From: Candidatus Aminicenantota bacterium
GTDB lineage: Bacteria > Acidobacteriota > Aminicenantia > Aminicenantales > Aminicenantaceae
Length of the DNA: 64,000 nucleotides
Direction of reading: 5' to 3'
Assembly (NCBI GenBank): GCA_011772495.1
Contig: WVZL01000016.1
Location: 292,499 to 356,498 of the forward strand
The notes under the pieces: model-generated
The model's database searches: none
Told to the model about the DNA's origin: nothing
What the model saw: only the letters and a program-made list of their open reading frames with translations
Made by a program: the position numbers and the translations under genes
Shown: in pieces, positions 1 to 8,929 of the stretch
How positions within the stretch are numbered: the first letter of the stretch is position 1
How the letters are laid out: each line of letters begins with the position of its first letter

Positions 1-1917
1 CTTCATGACAGGTACAAGAATAATATCAACACCCATGTCGACCACCACTTTGGCGATGTCGAAAAAGGATTTGCTGAGGCGGATCATGTACGAGAGGAAG
101 AATTTGTGGGGAACCATGTCTACCAGAATCCTGTCGAGCCCCATGCGTCCATCGCCTACTGGGAAAATGATGGCTCCACCCTGGTGCTCTATTCTTCGAC
201 ACAGGTGGCTCATTATGTCCACTACATGCTGGCCCGAGTGCTGGATATCCCCCTTGGAAAGATCAGGGTCATCAGTCCTCCAGTGGGTGGAGGTTTCGGA
301 GGCAAGGCTGAGACCACCCCTCTTGATTTGATCACTGCTTTAGCTTCCCAGAAAACAGGCAGGCCGGTCAAGATGGTCTACAGCCGCCAAGAGATGTTTC
401 TCCACGGTCGAGGAAGGCATAAGCAGCATATGAAATTTAAAATCGGCGTCAAAAAGGACGGAAAAATAACCGCCTTCCAAAGCCGGATCTATCTTGATGG
501 AGGGGCCTACTCTTCTTTCGGGGTCATCACAGCCTATTATGCCGGAAGTATGATTCCCACTCTTTATCACATTCCGAATTATAGATACGAAGGCTTCCGT
601 ATCATGACCAATAAACCAGCCTGCGGTGCTATGCGCGGTCACGGCACTCCCCAGCCTCGCTTTGCTTTCGAGTGTCTGCTGACTATGATTGCCGAGGACC
701 TGGGGATTGACCCGGTGGAAATACGTCTCCGCAATGCCATGGACCCCAACACCCGCACCTGCAATGACCTGGATATCCGAAGCTGCGAGTTCAAAAAAAC
801 ATTGGCCGAAGCCGCCAATAAATCTGGCTGGAAGCAGAAATACGGTAAGCTGCCGCCAGGAAAAGGAATAGGAATTGGCTGCGGGGGTTTTGTCTCCGGA
901 GCAGGCTACGCCATCTATCGGGGTCAGGTTCAGCGGAGCTCCGAGAAAAAACCAGAAACGTTTGCTAAAAAAGCCATGTTTCCCCATGCCAACGCCATCG
1001 TCAAAATCAGCGAAGACGGCACTGCAGCCGTGCTGCTCATCCAGGCCGCAGAAATCGGACAGGGTGCCTTGACCGTGCTGTCTCAAATGTGCGCCGAGGC
1101 GCTGGGAATAAGCCTGCCCAGAGTCCGCATTCGAGCCGAAGATTCGGACCTCAGCCCTTTGGATCTAGGGGCTTATTCTTCCCGGACAACACTGATGGGA
1201 GGAAACGCGGTCGTCATGGCCAGCAACGATGTTCTCGCCAAGCTCTTCGCTCTGGTCTCCAAGATGTGGAACTGTGATCAGGAGGAGCTGGAAGCCAGAG
1301 ATAACCAAATATTTCATAAGAAAGACAAATCGAAAACAATGGAATGGGCCGAGGCAGCCCGGCAGTATTTTAACGATCAGGGACCCCTGGTGGGCACTGG
1401 CTGGTACAAGCCTCCCGAAGGTCTTGGAGGAGATTACAAGGGAGCTGCTGTAGGAACCAGCCCCGCTTTCTCCTTCTCTACCTCAGTCTGCGAATGCAGC
1501 GTCGATCTAGAAACAGGGAAGGTATCCATCGAAAAATTCGCTGACTATCATGACTGCGGCACGCCTATCAATCCTCAAGCTGTCCACGCCCAAGTTGAGG
1601 GAGCGATTGTCATGGGCACTGGGGAGACGATCATGGAAGAAGTGGTGTACGATAAGAAGGGAAACATCCTCAACCCTAACCTTCATGACTACTTGCTGAT
1701 GACCATCAAGGATGCTCCAGAAATCTTCAGCGGGATCGTCGACTCCTACGAGCCCCAAGGCCCTTACGGCGCTAAAGAGGTCGGAGAAGGAGCGACGCTG
1801 CCTGTGCTGGCTGCAGTGGCGCACGCGATAGCTAATGCCGCCGGAGTCTGGATCAAAGAACTTCCGATAACTTCGGAAAAAATACTGAAAGCTTTAAGAG
1901 CCAAGAAGGGGAAATAG
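1..1917 (+). CDS. Molybdenum hydroxylase large subunit (xanthine dehydrogenase family, HcrA-like), 5' partial
   Basis: The reading frame is open from base 1 and continues upstream of the window, so the N-terminus is missing; 638 residues are visible. The sequence shows the glycine-rich molybdopterin-binding segment PPVGGGFGGKAE, the CGAMRGHGT segment, AAEIGQG, and near the C-terminus YGAKEVGEGATLP, which carries the family's catalytic glutamate. These motifs fit the molybdopterin-binding subunit of the xanthine dehydrogenase/aldehyde oxidase family. From memory of the family, the wording of several segments is closest to the alpha subunit of 4-hydroxybenzoyl-CoA reductase (HcrA). Such enzymes hydroxylate or reductively dehydroxylate aromatic or heterocyclic substrates with FAD and [2Fe-2S] partner subunits, which would lie upstream if present. 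The true substrate cannot be told from this fragment. XdhC and MobA-like maturation genes lie at 18709-20389. Confidence 0.9.
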   Translation, partial: LHDRYKNNINTHVDHHFGDVEKGFAEADHVREEEFVGNHVYQNPVEPHASIAYWENDGSTLVLYSSTQVAHYVHYMLARVLDIPLGKIRVISPPVGGGFGGKAETTPLDLITALASQKTGRPVKMVYSRQEMFLHGRGRHKQHMKFKIGVKKDGKITAFQSRIYLDGGAYSSFGVITAYYAGSMIPTLYHIPNYRYEGFRIMTNKPACGAMRGHGTPQPRFAFECLLTMIAEDLGIDPVEIRLRNAMDPNTRTCNDLDIRSCEFKKTLAEAANKSGWKQKYGKLPPGKGIGIGCGGFVSGAGYAIYRGQVQRSSEKKPETFAKKAMFPHANAIVKISEDGTAAVLLIQAAEIGQGALTVLSQMCAEALGISLPRVRIRAEDSDLSPLDLGAYSSRTTLMGGNAVVMASNDVLAKLFALVSKMWNCDQEELEARDNQIFHKKDKSKTMEWAEAARQYFNDQGPLVGTGWYKPPEGLGGDYKGAAVGTSPAFSFSTSVCECSVDLETGKVSIEKFADYHDCGTPINPQAVHAQVEGAIVMGTGETIMEEVVYDKKGNILNPNLHDYLLMTIKDAPEIFSGIVDSYEPQGPYGAKEVGEGATLPVLAAVAHAIANAAGVWIKELPITSEKILKALRAKKGK

Positions 1918-1953
1918 GTCATTTTGCAGACGAAGAGATTAGAGTTATTTATG

Positions 1954-2032
1954 AATTGGTGCCCAAGGAATGAAAAGAATTAAAAACGGGACCAGGCCTT
2001 ATTATCAATTGACACCTGAGGGAATGAAAAGA
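1954..2032 (+). repeat. Short imperfect direct repeat in the gap after the hydroxylase gene
   Basis: Two copies of an element of about 26 bases, beginning AATTG and ending GGAATGAAAAGAA, start at 1954 and 2007, 53 bases apart. The 206-base gap contains no gene that I can support. A 36-codon open frame from 1970 reads a peptide containing YYQLTPEG, which resembles the wing of PadR-type regulators, so the gap may hold a decayed gene fragment; this is weak. Confidence 0.35.
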
Positions 2033-2123
2033 AGTCGAAGTCTGGCAATAATGACAAAGTCAGATATCTCTCATTAGGGATTTACTTTGGCTGTTGACTC
2101 GAGTTTAAATTAAGGATTCTGCC

Positions 2124-3629
2124 ATGGAGACTTTTGGCTGGCTTTCCATCCTGCCTCCCCTCCTGGCTATCATCCTGGCCATAAAAACCAAGCATGTTTA
2201 CATCTCCCTTTTTGTCGGAATCTGGCTGGGCTGGACAATCATCAGCTCCTGGAATCCTCTCCACGGTCTCATCCAGACAGTCAATATCCTGGTATCTGTG
2301 TTCAAGGATGGAGATAACACCCGCGTCATCCTCTTCAGCCTCATGATCGGGGCCATCATCACCTTCACCCAATATTCAGGAGGGATGGAAGGCTTCGTGA
2401 ACTGGATTTTCAAGAAAGGCCTAATGCGCTCCTGGGAAGCCGCTGGACTCCTGGCCTCCCAATATTCAGGAAGGATAGAAGGCTTCGTGAACCGGATTTT
2501 CAAGAAAGGCTCAATGGGCTCCAGGAAAGCCGCTGGACTCCTGGCCTGGTTCCTGGGCTTTATCATCTTTGTCGAATCCAGTATCTGCGTGCTTGTCTCA
2601 GGAGCCGTGTGTAGACCCCTCTTTGATAAATTGAAAATATCCCGCGAGAAACTCAGCTATATCCTTGATTCGACTTCAGCCCCTAAATGCATCCTCTTTC
2701 CCTTGAATGCCTGGGGGGCTATCGTCATCGCCCTTCTCGCTGCCCAAGGAGTCGAAAATCCGGTGAGAACCTTAGTCTCATCCATGCTGTTGAATTTTTA
2801 CGCCATCCTGGCTCTTCTCCTTGTTCTCGGTGTAGTCCTCACCGGAAAAGACTTGGGCCCGATGAAAAAGGCCGAAAAAAGAGTCTGGGAAGAAAATAAG
2901 ATTCTCCGCGACGGAGCCGAACCCCTTGTTTCCACTGAGGTGGTGATGATGGAAGCCAAGAAAGGAGTTCCCAGACGGGCCCTCAACATGATTCTGCCCG
3001 TCTTGACCATGATCGTCATGATGCCCGTGGTCCTCCTGATAACTGGCAAAGGAAATCTCATGAATGGATCAGGCACCCATTCAGTCCTCTGGGCAGTCAT
3101 CTCTGGTCTGGTAGTGGGCGCGATTGCCTACCGGATGCAGGGCATTCTGAAAGTCAAAGAGATTACTGACGTTTTCATGAAGGGAGTCGGAGGGCTTATC
3201 CCGGTGGCGAGCCTGATGGTCTTTGCTTTTGCTATCGGAGACACCTGTGGTTACCTGGGAACAGGCCCCTTTGTGGCTCAGGCGGCCAAATCTACCCTTA
3301 ATCCGGGTATTATCCCGGCTGTTATCTTCCTCATCTCCTGCTTCATTGCCTTTTCCACCGGAACATCTTGGGGAACTTTTGCCATCATGATTCCCATCGC
3401 TGTTCCCATAATCAACATCGTCGGTCTCCATCCAGGCCTCATCCTGGCCGCTCTCCTGGGAGGAGGAGTCTTCGGAGACCATTGTTCTCCGATTTCTGAC
3501 ACCACGATCATCTCCTCCATGGCCTCAGCCACTGACCACATCGACCATGTGAGAACCCAGCTCCCTTATGCATTGATCGCGGCCAGTATCTCTCTTTTGC
3601 TCTTTTTGATATTTGGCTTCATCTTATGA
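2124..3629 (+). CDS. NhaC-family Na+/H+ antiporter with internal duplication
   Basis: A 501-residue polytopic membrane protein. The segments EGFVNWIF, FDKLKISREKLSYILDSTSAP and the C-terminal GGGVFGDHCSPISDTTI are characteristic of the NhaC branch of the ion transporter superfamily, which exchanges Na+ for H+ (or organic acids) across the inner membrane. Residues 83-112 and 113-142 are an imperfect tandem duplication of 30 residues, so the protein is longer than expected by one repeat unit; without it the length would be about 471. The duplicated part lies before the FLGFIIFVESS membrane segment and is probably a loop or amphipathic helix. The start at ATG 2124 gives a normal hydrophobic N-terminus. 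It is followed, 73 bases on, by the serine hydrolase gene. The transported substrate is not certain. Confidence 0.88.
   Translation: METFGWLSILPPLLAIILAIKTKHVYISLFVGIWLGWTIISSWNPLHGLIQTVNILVSVFKDGDNTRVILFSLMIGAIITFTQYSGGMEGFVNWIFKKGLMRSWEAAGLLASQYSGRIEGFVNRIFKKGSMGSRKAAGLLAWFLGFIIFVESSICVLVSGAVCRPLFDKLKISREKLSYILDSTSAPKCILFPLNAWGAIVIALLAAQGVENPVRTLVSSMLLNFYAILALLLVLGVVLTGKDLGPMKKAEKRVWEENKILRDGAEPLVSTEVVMMEAKKGVPRRALNMILPVLTMIVMMPVVLLITGKGNLMNGSGTHSVLWAVISGLVVGAIAYRMQGILKVKEITDVFMKGVGGLIPVASLMVFAFAIGDTCGYLGTGPFVAQAAKSTLNPGIIPAVIFLISCFIAFSTGTSWGTFAIMIPIAVPIINIVGLHPGLILAALLGGGVFGDHCSPISDTTIISSMASATDHIDHVRTQLPYALIAASISLLLFLIFGFIL
2370..2549 (+). repeat. 90-base in-frame tandem duplication inside the antiporter gene
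   Basis: Bases 2370-2459 and 2460-2549 are two adjacent copies of a 90-base unit, both starting CAATATTCAGGA. They differ at 10 positions by my alignment. The reading frame is kept and each copy encodes 30 residues. Eight of the 30 residues differ, and none of the nucleotide differences is silent by my count. Confidence 0.93.
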
Positions 3630-3702
3630 AAAAAGAGATAGGCTTATATAGTCCGGGAACTTCTTTCTCTAAGGATAAACAGAAAAAAGGAGGTTTTCTC
3701 TT

Positions 3703-5844
3703 ATGAATAGATCATTCAGATCCAAGGCTCTCTTTATTGTTATCATCTTGTGGTTTGCCATCACCAATCACCAGGCTGGAGCAGTAGAATCAAGCCCGTC
3801 TTCTTATGCTGACTCGCTCAAAGCTTTCGAGAAATTCGTGAGCGAGCAAATGGAAATCCAAAGAATCCCGGGCCTATCGATAGGATTCATTAAAGATGAA
3901 TTTATCTGGACCAAAGGATTTGGCTATGCTGACCTTGAAAATAAGGTTCTAGCCAAGCCTGAAAGCTCCTACCGGCTAGCTTCGGTAACCAAGACGATAA
4001 CAGCCATAGCTGTTCTCCAGCTGGTAGAGAGAGGCAAGATTGACCTTGAGGCTGAAGTCCAAACTTATGTTCCCTACTTTCCTAAGAAGAAATGGCCGGT
4101 AACTGTCCGTCAGCTTTTGGGACACGTAGGAGGGATTAGCCATTATAAAAACTATGATGTGGAGGGCCATATCAAAGTTCACAAAAACACCCAGGAAGCC
4201 CTTGCCATCTTTCAGGATTTTGACTTAGTGGCAGAACCCGGCACACGGTACAATTATTCCAGCTACGGGTATAATCTTCTGGGAGCTGTGATCGAGGCGG
4301 CCTCAGGCCAATCCTACGGCGATTACCTCAAAGAGCACATTTTTGGTCCCCTCGGCATGAAAGATTCGCGGATGGATGACCCGGTCGAACTGATCCCCCA
4401 TCGGGTCAGAGGTTACAGGATTATCGAGGGAGAGATTAAGAATTCTGAATTCGTGGATATCTCCAGCAGGTTTGCCGGTGGAGGCACTCGCTCGACTGTG
4501 GTCGATCTCCTGAAATACGCCCAGGGAATTTTTTCAGGTCCACTCCTGAAAGAAGAAACTTGGCGTCAGATGTTCACCTCCATGGTCCTCAAAGATCAGC
4601 ATCTCACAGGATACGGCATGGGCTGGAATGTGCGCCCTGTAAGAGGACATTATACAGTCAGACACAGCGGTTCTCAGCCAGAGACAAGAACTTCCCTCCT
4701 CCTTTTCCCGAAAGAGAAGTTCGCTGTCGCCATCGGATGCAACCGAGAAAGAGCCGACCTCGTGCCCTTCATGAGAGGACTCATCCAGCTTCTTATGGAT
4801 GAAGATATCCGAAGCTCTGCTTACACTCCATCGAGAACCGAACAGGCTATCTATGATGCCTGTGCAGAGGCTTTTTTCTATGGCTTCAGCTTCTATGATA
4901 AACACGAAACTCATCTCTCTAAGAATAGCCAGGAGCTTAAAGAGGCCTTTTCTTATTTCCACAAACACGTCAATGAAGCCGCACTCATGAACAATTTCAA
5001 AGCCGCCAAAAAGAAACTCGATGACGGAATTCATCCCCTTTCCAACCAAGCCTTCGTCAAGATCGGCTCTTACATGGCTTCTGCCCTGGACAGGAATCTG
5101 GGGAAGGAGAGGCTTGAAGAGTACCACCATGCGGGAACTCTAAGTTTTTTTAAAGACTATATTGTTCTCAGCGAAAAAAGACCAGAACTCAAAAATTTCC
5201 AGTTTGAAAAGAACTTCTGCGAACTCATCTCTCTTTGGGAAAAAGACTGGAGAACAACTCAAACGGATTACGTCCGCAGCCTTTTTCTCACGGCCAATAC
5301 TGACTTCGACGAGGTCGGGCCAAAGCTAAAAGAAATATTCTCGGGAGCAGAGATTTATAAAGACTTTAGCTCTGATATGGACAGAATTGCCCAAAAGCTG
5401 TTGGAGCAAAACAGGAATGACGAGACTCTGCGAATGCTTCATTTAAGCCAGGAGCTCTACCCGAATTCTCCTGCTCCTTACAGCTCCCTTGCCTTTGCCA
5501 AAATCTGGATAGGAAACGCGGCCGAGGCGCGACATCTCTTCCATAAGGCTCGGGCCATTAATCCTTCTCATCCCGCGGTCGAGATCAACCAATTCTACAG
5601 GTATGCCAGACAGCTCGAACAAGCCAAGAAAATCAAAGAAGCAACACTCCTTGGCGAGATTGCGACAGAACTTTTCCCCAAGGAAGCTCGACTCTATGCA
5701 GATTTCGCAGATCTGTTTCTGCAAACCGGTCAGAAAGATAAGGCCATTAAATACCTCAAGAAAGCCCTAGAGATTAACCCCGAACATGAAGCAGCCAAAA
5801 CAAAACTGGAAAAGCTTCGAAAAGATAAGGAGAAAGAAAAATGA
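3703..5844 (+). CDS. Secreted serine beta-lactamase-family hydrolase with C-terminal TPR repeats
   Basis: 713 residues with a signal peptide (hydrophobic stretch 9-26). Residues 40-350 form a class C beta-lactamase/DD-peptidase-like domain: S94-V-T-K97 is the SxxK motif with the nucleophile serine, Y185-S-S187 sits where the family usually has YxN, and H321-S-G323 replaces KTG. From about residue 555 to the end there are TPR-like helical pairs (for example A-x-x-Y-x-x-L-A and a final copy ending ALEINPEHEAA). The family includes peptidases and esterases acting on envelope or extracellular substrates; TPRs suggest a protein partner. A strong ribosome-binding site (AAAGGAGG near 3685) precedes ATG 3703. 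The stop overlaps the next start by four bases, so the two are translationally coupled. Substrate unknown. Confidence 0.85.
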   Translation: MNRSFRSKALFIVIILWFAITNHQAGAVESSPSSYADSLKAFEKFVSEQMEIQRIPGLSIGFIKDEFIWTKGFGYADLENKVLAKPESSYRLASVTKTITAIAVLQLVERGKIDLEAEVQTYVPYFPKKKWPVTVRQLLGHVGGISHYKNYDVEGHIKVHKNTQEALAIFQDFDLVAEPGTRYNYSSYGYNLLGAVIEAASGQSYGDYLKEHIFGPLGMKDSRMDDPVELIPHRVRGYRIIEGEIKNSEFVDISSRFAGGGTRSTVVDLLKYAQGIFSGPLLKEETWRQMFTSMVLKDQHLTGYGMGWNVRPVRGHYTVRHSGSQPETRTSLLLFPKEKFAVAIGCNRERADLVPFMRGLIQLLMDEDIRSSAYTPSRTEQAIYDACAEAFFYGFSFYDKHETHLSKNSQELKEAFSYFHKHVNEAALMNNFKAAKKKLDDGIHPLSNQAFVKIGSYMASALDRNLGKERLEEYHHAGTLSFFKDYIVLSEKRPELKNFQFEKNFCELISLWEKDWRTTQTDYVRSLFLTANTDFDEVGPKLKEIFSGAEIYKDFSSDMDRIAQKLLEQNRNDETLRMLHLSQELYPNSPAPYSSLAFAKIWIGNAAEARHLFHKARAINPSHPAVEINQFYRYARQLEQAKKIKEATLLGEIATELFPKEARLYADFADLFLQTGQKDKAIKYLKKALEINPEHEAAKTKLEKLRKDKEKEK

Positions 5845-6569
5845 AGAAAGGACCAGGAGATATATTTCAAAAAGAAACTAAATACTACCGAGGCAAGCTC
5901 TCGGGAGGACCCCTTCTCTGGCACGCTAAACCTGAAACTTACAAGGATTATCCCTCTTCGCCCAGTATTAATCTGGATCCTCCTGAGGAGAGAGGAGGCA
6001 GGCCGTTGTGGGAAGCAATTAAGGAGCGCCGTAGCGTCAGGAATTTTAGTGGAGAACCCATGGAAAAAACCCATCTTTCTCAGCTCCTCTGGGCATCTCA
6101 AGGAATCACGGCTGAATACTCGGGCTATGAGCTCAGGACGGCACCTTCTGCCGGGGCCCTCTACCCGGTTGAGACCTACCTTTCCGTCCAGAATGTGGAG
6201 GGAATCAAACCTGGCCTTTATCACTATGGTGTGCTTCACCACGAGCTCCGCCAGCTCCAGCTAGGAAATTTCGGCTCGCCCCTTGCTCAAGCTGCTCTGG
6301 ACCAAGAATTTATGACTAAAGCCGGGGTGGTTTTCATCTGGACAGGGATTTTCGAGAGGTCAAAATGGAAGTACAACCAGAGAGCTTACCGGTACGTGTA
6401 TCTCGATGCCGGACATATTGCTCAGAATGTCGCCTTGGCAGCCGTGGCCTTAGGACTGGGAAGCTGTCCGATCGGCGCTCTTTACGATGAAGAGGTAAAC
6501 TCCATCCTCGAAACCGAAGGAGAGCAGGAGAGCATTCTCTATATGACTGCTATCGGCCGTCCTTTTTAA
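5841..6569 (+). CDS. SagB/ThcOx-type FMN-dependent nitroreductase family protein
   Basis: 242 residues. The RRSVRNFSGEPM segment, the RTAPSAGALYPVE segment and the C-terminal ALGLGSCPIGALYD mark the SagB/ThcOx branch of the nitroreductase fold. These proteins bind FMN and in characterised cases oxidise azolines to azoles in peptide natural products, but many stand alone with unknown substrates. No SagC/SagD (YcaO) partner or precursor peptide is seen nearby, so a microcin-type pathway is not supported here. The start codon overlaps the stop of the serine hydrolase gene (ATGA), which implies co-expression. Confidence 0.82.
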   Translation: MKKGPGDIFQKETKYYRGKLSGGPLLWHAKPETYKDYPSSPSINLDPPEERGGRPLWEAIKERRSVRNFSGEPMEKTHLSQLLWASQGITAEYSGYELRTAPSAGALYPVETYLSVQNVEGIKPGLYHYGVLHHELRQLQLGNFGSPLAQAALDQEFMTKAGVVFIWTGIFERSKWKYNQRAYRYVYLDAGHIAQNVALAAVALGLGSCPIGALYDEEVNSILETEGEQESILYMTAIGRPF

Positions 6570-6586
6570 TCTGGCTCATTTCTCCA

Positions 6587-6600
6587 TTTCGGGCCCGAAA
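6587..6600. other. 14-base perfect palindrome in an intergenic gap
   Basis: TTTCGGGCCCGAAA is a perfect palindrome 18 bases after the nitroreductase stop codon. It has no loop, so it is a poor terminator, and it is followed by A-rich rather than T-rich sequence on the plus strand. It could be a dimeric-protein binding site or chance. Confidence 0.25.
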
Positions 6601-6751
6601 AAATAAAAGGACCTTGGGAGTCAAAGACAGCTTAGATTGATGATTTTAAGGGTAAAAATGCAGGTTTAAGAGTAATAAATAGGTATCAGTGGGGCCTATC
6701 TCGTTGATAAGAAAAGAGATTGCTTGGCCCGACCCCCTAAAGGAGGAAAAA

Positions 6752-7737
6752 ATGAAGAAATACTTAATCATAGGAGTTATGTTTATCCTTGTCTTCGGCC
6801 TAATCCTATTGGGCTTTGGAGACGCCGAAACACAGGAACAAAATCCCTGGGAGTGGAGACTGGAAAAAGTAAAATCCATGGTGGAGAAGGTGCGGGCTGG
6901 AAAAGACCTTACTCCCTCGAGTTGGCCAGATGGGGCTAAGGTCGCTGTTGGCCTATCCTTCGATTTTGATGCGGGGCAAACGCCCTCAGAGACAAAACCG
7001 TCTCTCCGGGCATTTTTTCCCAGGGAGAATATTCCGCTCGAGTGGCTATCCCCAGGATATTGGCTCTTTTAGACCGATACAAGATACCTGCTTCTTTCTT
7101 TGTCCCGGCAGTGAGCGCCCTCCTTCATGAAGAAGAAATCAAAGCCATCCTGGCCAAAGAGCGCCATGAGATCGGGATGCACGGCTGGATTCACGAACGA
7201 AACTCTCTTCTTTCTGAGGAGGAAGAAAGAGAACTGATGCAGAGATCTTACGATACCCTCCAGAAACTGACAGGAAAGGCTCCGGCTGGAATACGTACTC
7301 CTTCCTGGGACTTCAGCCTTTCGACCCTAAAAATCATCAAGGAGCTTGGCCTGCTTTATGACAGCAGCCTCATGGCTGATGACCGGCCTTATGAAATTCT
7401 CGAAGATGGCCAGCCCACCGGGGTTGTTGAGCTTCCAGTCGAATGGCTTCTAGATGATTATCCCTATTTCGGTTTTTCCAGGTATGCAAGTATCCGCCCT
7501 CACATCGCTCCCCAGGATGTCTTTTCCATCTGGGCGGCTGAATTCGACAAAGCCTTTCAAGAAGGGACCTTCTTCATCTTAACCATGCATCCCAAAATCA
7601 TCGGCCACCGCAGCCGGATCGTCATGCTGGAAAAACTCATCCAGCATATCCTGGCTTACGAGAAGGTCTGGTTTGCCACTCATGAAGATATCGCCCGTTT
7701 GGTCAGCCAGAACACACAGAAATTAAGACTTCCCTAA
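6752..7737 (+). pseudogene. Polysaccharide deacetylase (NodB-like), interrupted by a frameshift
   Basis: The first part starts at ATG 6752 behind a strong AAAGGAGG site and encodes a signal peptide followed by the NodB motif region VGLSFDFDA. That frame stops at 7072. The rest of the domain continues in another frame through SPGIFSQGEYSARV, FFVPA, MHGWIHE, IRTPSWDFS and FILTMHP to the stop at 7737. Both parts match one polysaccharide deacetylase, a metal-dependent carbohydrate esterase family. The break lies close to the GGGG run at 6973-6976; one more G there would join the frames. It is either a genuine recent mutation or a sequencing/assembly error. If intact, the product would be an exported protein of about 328 residues. 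Confidence 0.82.
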
Positions 7738-7773
7738 AAGGACAAAGCTAAGATATCGTTTAAGGACGGAAGA

Positions 7774-8814
7774 CTATTTTTCGGCAGGTTTTTCTTCAGG
7801 AATGAGCCCCACCTTCTGCCGAATCTCTTTATCCAGCTTACCAGCGAGTTCTTCATTTTCCTTAAGGAGCTTTTTGACAGCTTCTCTGCCCTGACCAAGC
7901 CGCTCTCCTCCGTAAGAGTACCAGGTTCCGCTTTTTTCTATGAGCCCCACATCTACACCACAATCGACCAAATCTCCTTCCCTGGAAATCCCTACTCCAT
8001 AAATAATATCGAATTGAGCATCTCTAAAAGGAGGAGCCAATTTGTTTTTGACGATCTTCACCTTCACCCGGTTTCCGATGATTTTGTCTCCTTCCTTTAA
8101 AGACGCAATCCTCCTGATATCAATCCTCATCGAAGAGTAAAACTTCAAAGCTCTTCCTCCGGTAGTTGTTTCTGGACTCCCTAAGAAAAAGCCGATTTTC
8201 TCTCTAATCTGGTTGACAAAGATGAAACAGGTTTTAGAACGGCTGACAATAGCTGTCAATTTTCTCAAGGCTTGAGACATGAGCCGGGCTTGAAGTCCCA
8301 TGTGGGCATCTCCCATCTCTCCCTCCAGCTCAGCTTTAGGAACAAGGGCAGCAACGGAATCAACTCCAATGACATCCACGGCTCCGCTTCTCACCAGGAC
8401 CTCGGCGATCTCCAGTGCCTGCTCTCCATAATCAGGCTGTGAAATGAGAAGGCTATCCACATCCACCCCAACACTGGCTGCATAGCTGGGGTCCATGGCA
8501 TGTTCGGCATCGATGAAGGCCGCCTGACCCCCCTGTTTCTGGGCCTCGGCAATGACATGAAGAACCAGTGTTGTCTTTCCTGTGGCTTCAGGGCCAAACA
8601 CTTCCACCACTCTTCCTCGGGGGAATCCACCTATCCCTAAACTCAAGTCAAAAGCAATGGAGCCGGTCGGAATGGCTGGCACCTTGACCGCTGCCCCCTT
8701 CTGCCCCAGCTTCATCACAGCTCCTTTGCCAAATTGCTTTTCTATCTGCGAAAGAGCAGCATCAATGGCTCGATCTCTCGAAGCTTCTTTTTGTTCTTTG
8801 ACTTCCTCCTTCAT
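7774..8814 (-). CDS. recA: RecA recombinase
   Basis: 346 residues, the usual RecA length. Walker A is GPEATGKT at residues 74-81, followed by the [22 protein letters not shown] and [10 protein letters not shown] segments that bind ATP and DNA. RecA forms filaments on single-stranded DNA, promotes strand exchange and triggers LexA cleavage. The start at 8814 has a good ribosome-binding site (GAGGAGG) just upstream. There are 115 bases between the preceding dehydrogenase stop and this start. I do not see a standard LexA box there, so SOS control is not supported by this sequence. Confidence 0.98.
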   Translation of the reverse strand: MKEEVKEQKEASRDRAIDAALSQIEKQFGKGAVMKLGQKGAAVKVPAIPTGSIAFDLSLGIGGFPRGRVVEVFGPEATGKTTLVLHVIAEAQKQGGQAAFIDAEHAMDPSYAASVGVDVDSLLISQPDYGEQALEIAEVLVRSGAVDVIGVDSVAALVPKAELEGEMGDAHMGLQARLMSQALRKLTAIVSRSKTCFIFVNQIREKIGFFLGSPETTTGGRALKFYSSMRIDIRRIASLKEGDKIIGNRVKVKIVKNKLAPPFRDAQFDIIYGVGISREGDLVDCGVDVGLIEKSGTWYSYGGERLGQGREAVKKLLKENEELAGKLDKEIRQKVGLIPEEKPAEK

Positions 8815-8882
8815 TTTTACCTCCTCAAGGCCAAATCTTTACTGGCTTTCAAGCGAAACTCGACTTCTTTGAATCGATTTAT

Positions 8883-8911
8883 ATTCTAAGTCTTTGTCTC
8901 TTCTATCTAAA
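8883..8911 (-). promoter_or_regulatory. Possible sigma70-type promoter for recA
   Basis: On the minus strand, TTTAGA (8906-8911) and TAGAAT (8883-8888) are separated by 17 bases. The -10 matches consensus at five of six positions and the -35 at four of six. It lies in the gap between hbd and recA. Confidence 0.35.
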
Positions 8912-8929
8912 ATTTGTCTTGACAGCTTC

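Noticed and set aside
340-1086. Long minus-strand open frame opposite the molybdenum hydroxylase
   Set aside because: It lies fully inside a well-supported gene and its translation matches no family; the same holds for 4534-5130, 8894-9634, 12194-12886, 17408-18067 and 62061-62573.
8815-8929. SOS (LexA) box before recA
   Set aside because: I looked for CTG-N10-CAG and GAAC-N4-GTTC patterns and found no convincing match.
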